Assembly (NCBI GenBank): GCA_020832305.1
Contig: JAFIEV010000066.1
Span: 32,816-96,815, forward strand
Reading direction: 5' to 3'
DNA from: Cyclobacteriaceae bacterium
GTDB lineage: Bacteria > Bacteroidota > Bacteroidia > Cytophagales > Cyclobacteriaceae
DNA length: 64,000 nucleotides
The translations under genes were made by a program, and so were the position numbers. Positions 8,703 to 16,704 of the stretch are shown here, in pieces. Each line of letters opens with the position of its first letter. The first letter of the stretch is position 1. The notes beneath the pieces are model-generated. The model saw nothing but the letters and a program-made list of their open reading frames with translations, did not search any database and was not told the DNA's origin.

Positions 8703-10493
8703 ATGGGTATAGAAGAACAGCTTTGCTGCCTGATAGAAGAAGCTTTTAATCATCATTTTCAATACCAGCCAGAAAAAGGAAGTATCGCACTGCAGGCAAC
8801 GCGCAAAGAGTTTGAAGGGGAATTTACATTTGTTACGTTTCCTTACTTAAAAATTTCCAAAAAAAAGCCTGAAGAAACTGCCACTATAATAGGTCAATAC
8901 ATTATAAGCAACAGTAAGATCGCTGAATCCTTTAACGTTGTTAAAGGATTTCTAAATATAAAAATTTCATCGGCCACCTGGTTGCAACGTTTACTGGATA
9001 TTCAGCAAAACCAGCATTATGGCCGAAAAGCAAAGAATAACCAAAAAGTTGTTGTAGAGTACTCTTCTCCCAATACCAATAAACCGCTGCATCTTGGTCA
9101 CCTTAGAAATAATTTTCTGGGATATTCTGTCTCCTGTATACTCGAAGCTGAAGGTTATGAGGTGATCAAAGTTAACCTGGTCAATGACAGAGGAATACAC
9201 ATTTGTAAATCGATGCTGGCTTATCAAAAATTCGGCAATGGAGAAACCCCTGAATCCAGTGATATTAAAGGCGATCATTTAATTGGCAAATATTATGTAC
9301 GCTTTGACCAGGAATACAAAAAAGAGATGGAAAAAATGCTGGGGGATGGAATTAAAAAGGAGGATGCTGAAAAAAATGCGCCTCTAATTCAGGCAGCCCG
9401 TGAAATGCTTAAAAAATGGGAAAGCGGCGATCAAGAGGTAGTTGATCTGTGGAATACCATGAATAATTGGGTTTATGAGGGCTTCGATGTTACCTACAAA
9501 AGAATGGGTGTGGAATTTGATCACATCTACAAAGAATCTGAAACCTATCTTTTGGGTAAAACCATCGTGGACGAAGGATTAAAAAGGGAACTTTTTTACC
9601 GCAAACCAGATGGCTCGGTCTGGGTTGATCTGAGCGATGAAGGACTTGACGAAAAATTACTTTTAAGGTCTGATGGTACTTCTGTTTACATAACCCAGGA
9701 TCTGGGCACTGCCGACCTTAAATACAATGATTATCAGTTTGACAAATCAGTCTATGTAGTAGGCAATGAACAAGATTATCATTTTGAAGTTTTGTTCAGG
9801 ATTTTAAAGCGTCTTAAAAGAAACTATGCCGTTGGTTTATATCACTTATCCTATGGGATGGTAGATTTGCCTTCGGGAAAAATGAAATCGAGAGAAGGCA
9901 CCGTAGTTGATGCTGATGACCTTATGCAGGAGATGGCCGAAACCGCCCAAAAAAGCACCGCCGAATTGGGTAAAATAGAAGATTTCACAGATGAGCAGGC
10001 CAGAGCCCTTTATGAAATACTTGGTCTGGGTGCTTTGAAATACTTTCTGCTGAAAGTTGACCCGAAGAAAAGAATGCTTTTCAATCCTGAGGAATCGATT
10101 CAATTTCATGGAAATACAGGCCCTTTTATTCAATATACATTCGCAAGAATTTCTTCATTGTTGAGAAAAGCACAACAAGAAGGACTAAATTATACACTTT
10201 CGGAAAAAAACCTGAACTACGAGCTTCATGAAACAGAACGGGAAGTAATTTTCCTCATTTCCCAATACGAGCAAATGCTTTCAGAAGCTGCTGAAAATTT
10301 CAGTCCTTCTGTCGTTGCACAATACGTCTTTGAGCTGGCAAAAGAATACAACCGCTTTTATGCAGAACTTAGTGTTATGGGTGAAAAGGACCCGGTAACA
10401 AAAATCTTTCGGGTTGCATTTTCTGCGCTAACTGCCAAAACAATTAAAAACGCTATGGGGTTATTAGGCATTGAGGTTCCGGAAAAAATGTAA
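8703..10493 (+). CDS. argS: arginyl-tRNA synthetase
   Basis: A full-length class I synthetase (596 residues) that charges tRNA-Arg. It has the N-terminal additional domain (about 1-100), the HIGH-type signature HLGH at 130-133 within NTNKPLHLGHLRNN, a KMSKS-type GKMKSREG near residue 396, and the alpha-helical DALR anticodon-binding domain at the C terminus (QYTFARISSLLRKA onwards to the terminal GIEVPEKM). Divergent from the arginine decarboxylase gene with about 110 bases between. An imperfect promoter-like AATCTTTG precedes it near 8652. A glutathione peroxidase gene follows after 14 bases and is probably co-transcribed. Confidence 0.97.
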   Translation: MGIEEQLCCLIEEAFNHHFQYQPEKGSIALQATRKEFEGEFTFVTFPYLKISKKKPEETATIIGQYIISNSKIAESFNVVKGFLNIKISSATWLQRLLDIQQNQHYGRKAKNNQKVVVEYSSPNTNKPLHLGHLRNNFLGYSVSCILEAEGYEVIKVNLVNDRGIHICKSMLAYQKFGNGETPESSDIKGDHLIGKYYVRFDQEYKKEMEKMLGDGIKKEDAEKNAPLIQAAREMLKKWESGDQEVVDLWNTMNNWVYEGFDVTYKRMGVEFDHIYKESETYLLGKTIVDEGLKRELFYRKPDGSVWVDLSDEGLDEKLLLRSDGTSVYITQDLGTADLKYNDYQFDKSVYVVGNEQDYHFEVLFRILKRLKRNYAVGLYHLSYGMVDLPSGKMKSREGTVVDADDLMQEMAETAQKSTAELGKIEDFTDEQARALYEILGLGALKYFLLKVDPKKRMLFNPEESIQFHGNTGPFIQYTFARISSLLRKAQQEGLNYTLSEKNLNYELHETEREVIFLISQYEQMLSEAAENFSPSVVAQYVFELAKEYNRFYAELSVMGEKDPVTKIFRVAFSALTAKTIKNAMGLLGIEVPEKM

Positions 10494-10507
10494 AAACATA
10501 AAGAAAA

Positions 10508-11086
10508 ATGAAAAAACTTGCTATTCTAATGCTCAGCTTACTTACCGTTGCCTGCTTTGGCAGCAAAAAAGTAGATTCTAAACCCGAAAATTCAGAAACA
10601 ATGACAGTCTCAAGTTTATTTTATGATTTTAAACTTAAAACCATCGAAGGAGAAGAAATTGATTTCAGTCGTTTCAAAGGCCAAAAAGTAATGATTGTAA
10701 ATGTAGCATCGAAGTGCGGCTACACTCCTCAATATAAAGACCTTCAGGCATTGCATGAAAAGTACGGCGATAAAGTGGTTATACTTGGGTTTCCGGCAAA
10801 TAATTTCGGATCGCAGGAACCCGGTACAAATGAAGAAATAATGCAATTTTGTTCTTCAAATTATGGTGTATCCTTTCAAATGTTTGAAAAGATTTCTGTT
10901 AAGGGTGCAGATATGCATCCCCTATACAGATGGCTTACAGATAAAGAAAAAAATGGATGGAATGACCAAACGCCATCCTGGAATTTTTGCAAGTACCTTA
11001 TCGATGAAAACGGAGAATTAATCAAATTCTATGCTTCAGGAATCAATCCTATGTCAGATGAAGTAATACAAGCCATTCAAAGTTAA
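10508..11086 (+). CDS. lipoprotein glutathione/thioredoxin peroxidase
   Basis: A 192-residue peroxidase of the Gpx family. Residues 1-16 are a lipoprotein signal with lipobox LTVAC, placing it on the periplasmic side of a membrane. The catalytic tetrad is visible: peroxidatic Cys70 (NVASKCGYTP), Gln103 (FGSQEPG), Trp158 and Asn159 (PSWNF). A second Cys at 115 (QFCSSNYG) matches the resolving Cys of thioredoxin-dependent Gpx enzymes such as yeast Gpx3, so it probably reduces hydroperoxides with a thioredoxin-like partner rather than glutathione. It follows argS closely and is ended by a strong hairpin at 11,113. Confidence 0.9.
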   Translation: MKKLAILMLSLLTVACFGSKKVDSKPENSETMTVSSLFYDFKLKTIEGEEIDFSRFKGQKVMIVNVASKCGYTPQYKDLQALHEKYGDKVVILGFPANNFGSQEPGTNEEIMQFCSSNYGVSFQMFEKISVKGADMHPLYRWLTDKEKNGWNDQTPSWNFCKYLIDENGELIKFYASGINPMSDEVIQAIQS

Positions 11087-11112
11087 AATTTACCATAAAA
11101 GAAATTTACAAG

Positions 11113-11147
11113 GATGAGTCTTTATTAAAGAGACTCATCTTTTTTTT
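11113..11147 (+). terminator. rho-independent terminator after the peroxidase gene
   Basis: A perfect 9-bp stem GATGAGTCT/AGACTCATC (11113-11121 and 11131-11139) with a 9-base loop is followed by eight T residues. It ends the argS-gpx transcript and separates it from menA. Confidence 0.9.
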
Positions 11148-11162
11148 AAATCTAAATTTTTT

Positions 11163-12065
11163 ATGAATATTCAAAACTGGATTAAAGCTTTTCGACTGCG
11201 AACATTACCGCTTGCACTTGCCAGTGTAGGTATGGGAAGCTTTCTGGCAAATTATTACGGAAAGTTAAATTATGATGTGCTTATTTACAGTCTAATCACT
11301 ACTGTGTTTTTACAGATTTTGTCTAATCTGGCCAATGACTATGGCGATAGTGTACACGGGGCAGACCACGAGGGCAGAAAAGGACCTAACCGGATGGTAC
11401 AAAGTGGATTTATCAGCCAGAAAGCCATGAAATCAGCTATAATTTTATTTGCCGTACTATCCTTTATTTCAGGTCTTTTACTTATACAGGCAGCATCTAT
11501 ACAATCGTTATATTTAGTGTTATTTTTTGTTTTATTAGGAATTGGTGCCATTGCGTCTGCAATCAGGTATACTATGGGAAAGAAACCCTATGGTTACGCT
11601 GGCTTAGGAGACATTTTTGTGTTAATTTTTTTCGGTTTTACCGGCGTTATTGGCACTTTTTTTTTACATACGGGTTTTTTAAAGACCATTCTTATTTTGC
11701 CCTCACTCAGCGTGGGATTCCTTTCAACTGCAGTACTCAATGTCAATAACATCCGCGATCTGGAATCCGATGCATTAGCTGGTAAAATGTCGGTACCAGT
11801 AAGAATAGGTCGAAAAAATGCGGTCTGGTATCATATTACATTACTATCCCTGGCTATAATTTCGGCCGTGGTTTTTACCCTAATTGAATATAATGGGGTA
11901 GTTCAATTTTTGTTTTTACTTAGCCTTCCTTTGCTTTATATTAACGGCAGAGCTATTAGCGCGCATAAAGATTCCTCAAAGCTCGATCCCTATTTAAAAC
12001 AATTAGCTTTGAGCGCATTGATCTTTATGTTATTGTTTGGCATGGGATTGCAATTAGTAGCTTAA
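11163..12065 (+). CDS. menA: 1,4-dihydroxy-2-naphthoate polyprenyltransferase
   Basis: A 300-residue integral membrane prenyltransferase of the UbiA superfamily, joining 1,4-dihydroxy-2-naphthoate to a polyprenyl chain in menaquinone synthesis. It opens with WIKAFRLRTLPLALA, typical of MenA. The two Asp-rich metal-binding motifs are NDYGDSVHGAD near residue 58 and NNIRDLESDALAGK near 195. About eight hydrophobic segments follow the UbiA pattern. It starts 15 bases after the terminator of the upstream operon, and the Crp/Fnr gene follows it. Menaquinone is the usual respiratory quinone of Bacteroidota, consistent with the assignment. Confidence 0.92.
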   Translation: MNIQNWIKAFRLRTLPLALASVGMGSFLANYYGKLNYDVLIYSLITTVFLQILSNLANDYGDSVHGADHEGRKGPNRMVQSGFISQKAMKSAIILFAVLSFISGLLLIQAASIQSLYLVLFFVLLGIGAIASAIRYTMGKKPYGYAGLGDIFVLIFFGFTGVIGTFFLHTGFLKTILILPSLSVGFLSTAVLNVNNIRDLESDALAGKMSVPVRIGRKNAVWYHITLLSLAIISAVVFTLIEYNGVVQFLFLLSLPLLYINGRAISAHKDSSKLDPYLKQLALSALIFMLLFGMGLQLVA

Positions 12066-12155
12066 TTCTTGGCATTAAAAAGACATGGGCGGAACAAAAG
12101 ATTAATTTTTCAGCTCACCAAGGCAATAAATTTGAAAAATTTATTAGTTGCTTTT

Positions 12156-12186
12156 TTGAAGCTTATACGCAAATTTTTTATATTTG
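12156..12186 (+). promoter_or_regulatory. promoter of the Crp/Fnr regulator
   Basis: TTG (12156-12158), a 20-base spacer and TATATTTG (12179-12186) give a clean match to the Bacteroidota promoter consensus. Transcription would begin near 12193. This lies inside the longest open frame (from a TTG at 12069), which argues that the first 50 or so codons of that frame are not translated. Confidence 0.65.
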
Positions 12187-12221
12187 TAGTATATCTGATA
12201 AACCTTAAAGATCTAACCGCC

Positions 12222-12941
12222 TTGAATACCAAGAAGAACATTAAAATCAATTGCTCTGTTTGTCCTGGCCGTTCGCATTCAATGTTTAATGATTTAACCA
12301 ATGATGAACTTGACCAGTTGTCACAACATAAGACCTGCATACGTTATAAAAAAGGTCAGACTTTATTTTATGAGGGAACTCGTCCTATGGGTTTATTTTG
12401 CATCAATTCCGGAAAAGTCAAAGTATACAAAATTAGTTCTGAAGGCAAGGAACAAATACTGAATCTGTCCAAACCAGGTGATTTTCTGGGTTATCGTGCA
12501 TTAATCAGTGAAGAATTCTATAATGCTTCAGCCACGGTTATTGAAGAGGGTGCCATTTGCTACATACCTAAATCCGATTTTCTCGGTATCCTGCACAGTA
12601 ATCCTCTGTTCTTTAATAAAATGATGAAAAGAATTTGTCAGGAGCTTGGTTTAATGGAAGACAAACTTGTAACCATAGCTCAGAAATCGGTACGTGAAAG
12701 GTTAGCAGCCACACTTCTTATGCTCAAAGAAACCTATGGTATGGAAGGTGTTGACAGCAATCTAATTGACATTGCCTTATCGCGGGAAGATCTTGCCAAT
12801 ATTATTGGGACTGCCACAGAAACTGTAATTCGTCTATTGTCTGATTTTAAAAATCAACAACTTATTTCTTTGCAGGGTAAAAAAATAAAAGTTCTAAATC
12901 CAAAAGGGCTGATCAGAGAAGCTGATTTTTATGGTCGTTGA
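12222..12941 (+). CDS. Crp/Fnr family transcriptional regulator
   Basis: A regulator of about 239 residues: an N-terminal Cys-x2-Cys motif (CSVCPGRSHS), a cyclic-nucleotide-type beta-roll (about residues 25-140, with KKGQTLFYEGTRPMG and GDFLGYRALI), a long dimer helix, and a C-terminal winged HTH (LSREDLANIIGTATETVIR recognition region). The beta-roll lacks a clear cAMP phosphate-binding Arg-Ser pair, so the ligand may be something else; the two close Cys could bind metal, Fe-S or respond to redox (inference). The frame is open from a TTG at 12069, but the promoter at 12156-12186 lies inside it, so I place the start at the TTG at 12222; the ATG at 12282 is an alternative but would drop the Cys pair. 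It probably controls the stress genes that follow, where a palindromic site is found. Confidence 0.85.
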   Translation: MNTKKNIKINCSVCPGRSHSMFNDLTNDELDQLSQHKTCIRYKKGQTLFYEGTRPMGLFCINSGKVKVYKISSEGKEQILNLSKPGDFLGYRALISEEFYNASATVIEEGAICYIPKSDFLGILHSNPLFFNKMMKRICQELGLMEDKLVTIAQKSVRERLAATLLMLKETYGMEGVDSNLIDIALSREDLANIIGTATETVIRLLSDFKNQQLISLQGKKIKVLNPKGLIREADFYGR

Positions 12942-13032
12942 AGAAAAAAAACGATTTTAGCTAAGCTGAAATTATTTACACAGCTGTATTTTACCCCTTC
13001 CGCTATTGATTAATTTGGTCTTTTGCTCAAAC

Positions 13033-13046
13033 ATGACTTAAGTCAT
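13033..13046 (+). promoter_or_regulatory. perfect palindrome, candidate Crp/Fnr operator
   Basis: ATGACTTAAGTCAT is a perfect 14-base palindrome. Its TGAC-N4-GTCA half-site spacing is that of Crp/Fnr-family operators (TGA and TCA separated by six bases). It lies 90 bases downstream of the Crp/Fnr gene and about 105 bases upstream of the first universal stress gene, whose likely -7 region is TATTTTGG near 13121. Binding by the neighbouring regulator is inference. Confidence 0.6.
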
Positions 13047-13151
13047 TTTTTGATTTGACTCCAATCATTATTATTAAACCAAATTTTCTGGTTTTTTGCA
13101 CCATCTGTTTAAAATAAAAATATTTTGGGTGCTGAATTTAATTAAAGCAGT

Positions 13152-14024
13152 ATGAAGAAAATACTTGTACCTACCGATTTCTCGGCATATGCTGGTTTTG
13201 CCTTGCAGCTGGCCAAACAGCTGGCAGAGAAAAATGTTTACGAGATCACCTTACTGCATGTAATTGATTTGGCGGGTTTTATTGACTTTTCTGCCGCGGG
13301 TAATTCATATACAATGTTGGGTGCTGGTGCCGGATTGGGCTTTGACGAAACCATGATGGACAATCTTATGGAAACAGCAAGGGAAAAAATGCATGAATTT
13401 ACCGAAGAGCATATGCCTGGAAGTGATGTGGCTATTTGCAGAAAAATAGAATTTGGCAATGCCTATCAGGTAATACTTAATGAGAGTAAAACCAGAAATA
13501 TTGATTTAATTGTCATTGGTTCTAAGGGCACTGGAGGTCTTGAAGAATTTTTAGTTGGTTCTACCACTGAAAAGGTAGTGCGTCATGCCAAATGTCCGGT
13601 ACTTACAGTTAAACGGCCGGTTCAATTGAAGGAAATTCAAGAAATTGTCTTTGCATCAGATTTTAAGGAGGCTAAAGAATGTATAGCTTCTGAATTGGCA
13701 ACAATACAAAAAACTTTCGGAGCCAAAGTTCACTTACTCAGGGTAAATACCCCCAACGACTTTCTTTCAAGCAGGGAGTCAAAAAAGCTTATAAGAGATT
13801 TTATCGAAGAACATAGCCTCGAAAACATAACAATAAATATTTACGATGATCACGTTGAGGAAGAAGGAATTATTCATTTTGCTCAGGATATGGAGGCTGG
13901 TATGATCGCCTTAGCTACGCATGGCAGATCGGGTTTAATGCATTTACTGAGTGGAAGCATTGCCGAAGATGTAGTATCTAATGCAAAACGTCCCGTGTGG
14001 ACATTTAAAATAAAATATAATTAG
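13152..14024 (+). CDS. tandem universal stress protein
   Basis: A 290-residue protein made of two UspA domains. The first (about 1-155) ends with the ATP-binding signature G-x2-G-x9-G-S (GSKGTGGLEEFLVGSTTEKVV) and the strand CPVLTVKR. The second (about 160-290) has a matching THGRSGLMHLLSGSIAEDVV and RPVWTFK. Both ATP loops look intact, unlike the next Usp gene. Such tandem Usps are induced by starvation, hypoxia and other stresses. It is first in a tight three-gene plus-strand operon and lies behind the palindrome at 13,033. Confidence 0.92.
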   Translation: MKKILVPTDFSAYAGFALQLAKQLAEKNVYEITLLHVIDLAGFIDFSAAGNSYTMLGAGAGLGFDETMMDNLMETAREKMHEFTEEHMPGSDVAICRKIEFGNAYQVILNESKTRNIDLIVIGSKGTGGLEEFLVGSTTEKVVRHAKCPVLTVKRPVQLKEIQEIVFASDFKEAKECIASELATIQKTFGAKVHLLRVNTPNDFLSSRESKKLIRDFIEEHSLENITINIYDDHVEEEGIIHFAQDMEAGMIALATHGRSGLMHLLSGSIAEDVVSNAKRPVWTFKIKYN

Positions 14025-14038
14025 CAGAATTCACTATC

Positions 14039-14878
14039 ATGGCAAAAACATTAGTAGCACTGGAAGAAAATGCCGGATTTAATAATAACGTGATAAATAT
14101 CTGCAAAGACTTGTTCTGTGACAAGAATGAAAATCTATTTGTAGGTTTATTGGTAAAAGATCTTTCCTATATTACTTCCCTATCGGCATATGTCGGAGAA
14201 CCCGCGTTGGTAGATTATATGCCCTATGATCTGATAAGTGATGAAGATAGAAAAAAGGCAGAAGTGATTTCGGTTTTTGAAGACCGTATTAAAAAAGCAG
14301 GTTTCAAATATCAGATTTATAATGACTTCAGACTTACCAGCAGAGAGCTCATAAAGCAAAGTACTTATGCAGATTTAATGATATTAAGTTATCAGGCATT
14401 TATAAATAAAAGCAATAAAGAACCCGATACATCACTGATATATCAAATACTTAAAGGCTCAAGATGTCCGGTAATAATATTGCCAATGGACATAAGCAAT
14501 ATTGAAAATATTATCTTTACCTACGACGGAAAAGAGTCATCAGTCTTTGCCATCAGGGCATTTAGCAATCTTTTTTCTAAATACACAAAAGATAAAGAGG
14601 TCTCTATTTTAACCGTGATGCCTTCGGCCGATGAGGAAATAAAAAACGAAAAATTATTATTGGATTTAGTTCAGCAGCATTATAATAATGTAGGAGTACA
14701 ATTACTTGAGGGCAGCAATATTTCCGAGGAAATCAGTAACTTTGCCGAATCGGTCGATAATCCAATGGTAGTCATGGGGGCGTATGGAAGAAGTCATATA
14801 TCAAATTTATTACTACCCAGTGTTGCCAAAGATATTTTAAAAAAATCGAGTATCCCTTTGTTTATAGCGCACAGGTAA
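14039..14878 (+). CDS. divergent tandem universal stress protein
   Basis: A 279-residue Usp-like protein, two domains by length. The first half is weakly conserved with a short SYQAFINKSN where the ATP loop would be; the second half ends in MGAYGRSHISNLLLPSVAKDIL and IPLFIAHR, which keeps the GxxxRS part of the signature but has Pro-Ser where Gly-Ser is expected. It is therefore probably a non-ATP-binding or regulatory partner of the Usp encoded 14 bases upstream. The downstream SUI1-like gene starts after one base, so the three genes are one transcript. Confidence 0.8.
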   Translation: MAKTLVALEENAGFNNNVINICKDLFCDKNENLFVGLLVKDLSYITSLSAYVGEPALVDYMPYDLISDEDRKKAEVISVFEDRIKKAGFKYQIYNDFRLTSRELIKQSTYADLMILSYQAFINKSNKEPDTSLIYQILKGSRCPVIILPMDISNIENIIFTYDGKESSVFAIRAFSNLFSKYTKDKEVSILTVMPSADEEIKNEKLLLDLVQQHYNNVGVQLLEGSNISEEISNFAESVDNPMVVMGAYGRSHISNLLLPSVAKDILKKSSIPLFIAHR

Positions 14879-14879
14879 T

Positions 14880-15230
14880 ATGACAAAAAAGAATACCAGA
14901 AAAGGTCGGCAAGGTGTAGTTTATTCAACAGATCCGGAATTTAATTACAGCATTGGTGGCGATTCAGACCCAGAAACGCCGCCGGAGCAAATGCAAAAAC
15001 TAATTGTTAGGATTGAAAAAAAATCGAGAGGTGGCAAAACCGCTACGCTGATAGAAGGTTTTATCGGCAAAAAGGATGATATTGAATCATTAGGAAAAAG
15101 TTTAAAAACCCGCTGCGGTGTTGGCGGCTCTGTTAAAGATGGTGTTATCCTTATTCAGGGTGAATTTAAGGAAAAAGTATATGACATTTTGAAAAGCCAG
15201 GGATATACCGTTAAAAAATCCGGAGGTTAA
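14880..15230 (+). CDS. yciH: SUI1/YciH-type translation factor
   Basis: A 116-residue protein with a basic, disordered N terminus and an eIF1/SUI1 domain (about 38-116). The RIEKKSRGGKTATLIEGF strand-loop and the KSLKTRCGVGGSVKDG loop are the signature elements of the family. Bacterial YciH influences start-codon fidelity in vitro and is linked to translation repression during stress. Placement directly behind two Usp genes, with a one-base gap, fits a role in translational control in stressed cells. It is convergent with the TPR lipoprotein gene. Confidence 0.9.
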   Translation: MTKKNTRKGRQGVVYSTDPEFNYSIGGDSDPETPPEQMQKLIVRIEKKSRGGKTATLIEGFIGKKDDIESLGKSLKTRCGVGGSVKDGVILIQGEFKEKVYDILKSQGYTVKKSGG

Positions 15231-15243
15231 TTAATACATAAGG

Positions 15244-15972
15244 CTATTTGCAGTACCTTTCTATGCTTACTGCCGCTTCATCATATCCCAGGTGAAGAGC
15301 TTTTTCCAGTAAAGAACAACCCTGTTTATCGTAACCGCTCCATATTTTCGACATCCCCAGAAAATAATGAGCCGCTGCATTTTCCATATCAAGTTGAATG
15401 GTCCTATCAAAAAAAACATCAGCCTTCTCCACTTCATCCATTAAAAAGTATGCCCTTGCCAGATTAAAGGTAATTACTGGATTATCAGCGTCAAGCTTTT
15501 GCGCAAATTCATAATCTGCAACTGCATCAGAAAAGCGGTTAATCTGATAAAAAGTATTTCCCCTGTTAAGATAAATATCAGCTATAGAAGGTTTTAATCT
15601 TATAGCTCGCGTATAATCATCAACAGCCTCATCAAAAGATCCAATTTGATAATATGCGTTCGCCCTGTTGTAAAATGCCTTATACTCGCCGGAATCAGAC
15701 GCTATGGACTTTGTGTAAGCAGTTATTGAATTTTCATATTCTTCCAGCTCAAATAAAACAACACCTTTTAGATTGAGCGCACGGGCATGGTAAGGGCTAA
15801 GCTGCAAAGCTTTCTCCAGATGTTGCAGTGCCTCCTGGTTTTTGCCCTTTTCAAAACTTTGTATTGCTTTTTCAATTCTTTCGTCCGGTGACTGGCAAGA
15901 AATCAAGGTTAAAAAAGCAAAGGAAAATATTAAAAGTTTTCGCAGACAGGATATTTTGTAAACAAGCAACAT
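15244..15972 (-). CDS. TPR-repeat lipoprotein
   Basis: A 242-residue lipoprotein: signal peptide with lipobox LISC (Cys about 26), then five to six tetratricopeptide repeats covering residues 35-235 (for example ALNLKGVVLFELEEYENSI, AFYNRANAYYQIGSFDEAV, IYLNRGNTFYQINRFSDAV, each with the A/G-Y/A-F pattern). The repeats form a scaffold for protein-protein contacts at the periplasmic face of a membrane. The last repeat, AAHYFLGMSKIWSGYDKQGC, has Sel1-like features. There is a -7-type element just upstream at 16,001-16,008. No partner is adjacent. Confidence 0.88.
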   Translation of the reverse strand: MLLVYKISCLRKLLIFSFAFLTLISCQSPDERIEKAIQSFEKGKNQEALQHLEKALQLSPYHARALNLKGVVLFELEEYENSITAYTKSIASDSGEYKAFYNRANAYYQIGSFDEAVDDYTRAIRLKPSIADIYLNRGNTFYQINRFSDAVADYEFAQKLDADNPVITFNLARAYFLMDEVEKADVFFDRTIQLDMENAAAHYFLGMSKIWSGYDKQGCSLLEKALHLGYDEAAVSIERYCK

Positions 15973-16000
15973 CGTTAATCAAAATTATAATTAAACCACA

Positions 16001-16008
16001 CAAATATA
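16001..16008 (-). promoter_or_regulatory. -7 element of the TPR lipoprotein promoter
   Basis: Minus-strand TATATTTG matches TAnnTTTG and would place the transcript start about 20 bases before the ATG at 15972. I see no clear TTG at the -33 position, so confidence is moderate. Confidence 0.4.
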
Positions 16009-16097
16009 ACTAAAAAACCTTTCTATACCTTCAGTCCTTCTGATCATACAGAAGACATTTAAGTTTAGAAAGGCTTCAAAGTTTTAAATGAAATAGA

Positions 16098-16460
16098 CTA
16101 CTGAATAATAAGGTTGATGCGGTTAATTCTTCCCGAAACCAATTGATCTGTTTCAAATGCAGTATCGGCATTGCTTAATTTCCCCTTTGTGGCACGCACA
16201 AAGTATTTTTTGGTTTCAAGACCTTTAAAGTTTACAATTCCTTTTTTGTCACTTACAGCTGCGGCTACTGCATTAGTATCTTCATCATAATCATCTTCAT
16301 TGGCATACAATTTTACCATTGCTCCCTGTACAGGATTACCAATATTATTGAGAACGGTCAATCTCAGGTTGGTAGGCAACACCTGGTTGCTTGGGGTAAA
16401 GGCAAAACATGCCATCGTGGCTAATAATAGCATGAAAACAAAAGGCTTTCTCATATACAT
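16098..16460 (-). CDS. secreted carboxypeptidase-regulatory-like protein
   Basis: A 120-residue exported protein. A signal peptide covers about 1-21 (the second Met, codon at 16454, is an equally good start). The rest is a single small beta-sandwich: LRLTVLNNIGNPVQGAMVKLY, an acidic insert YANEDDYDEDTNA, then DKKGIVNFKGLETKKYFVRA, the standard layout of the CarboxypepD_reg/transthyretin-like domain. Such single domains are frequent in Bacteroidota envelopes and have no assigned activity; the acidic insert could bind calcium (inference). Confidence 0.7.
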   Translation of the reverse strand: MYMRKPFVFMLLLATMACFAFTPSNQVLPTNLRLTVLNNIGNPVQGAMVKLYANEDDYDEDTNAVAAAVSDKKGIVNFKGLETKKYFVRATKGKLSNADTAFETDQLVSGRINRINLIIQ

Positions 16461-16704
16461 AGATGTTTAAAATTATTTGGTAAAGATACAAACTAGTTTT
16501 ACTGACATAAAATGTAAAATCATCAGATTTCATACAATCTCTTTGATAACAAGTCAGCCAGTTTCAATAGCCGCAATAAGATTACAACGTTTATTCAGTC
16601 AGCTAATTGCTATAAAAGATTATTTTAACATACTATGCTCAGAAGGAAAAATGCACATCTGCTTTTAATGTGTTTTGAATAATAAACAGATATAAAACAG
16701 CATT

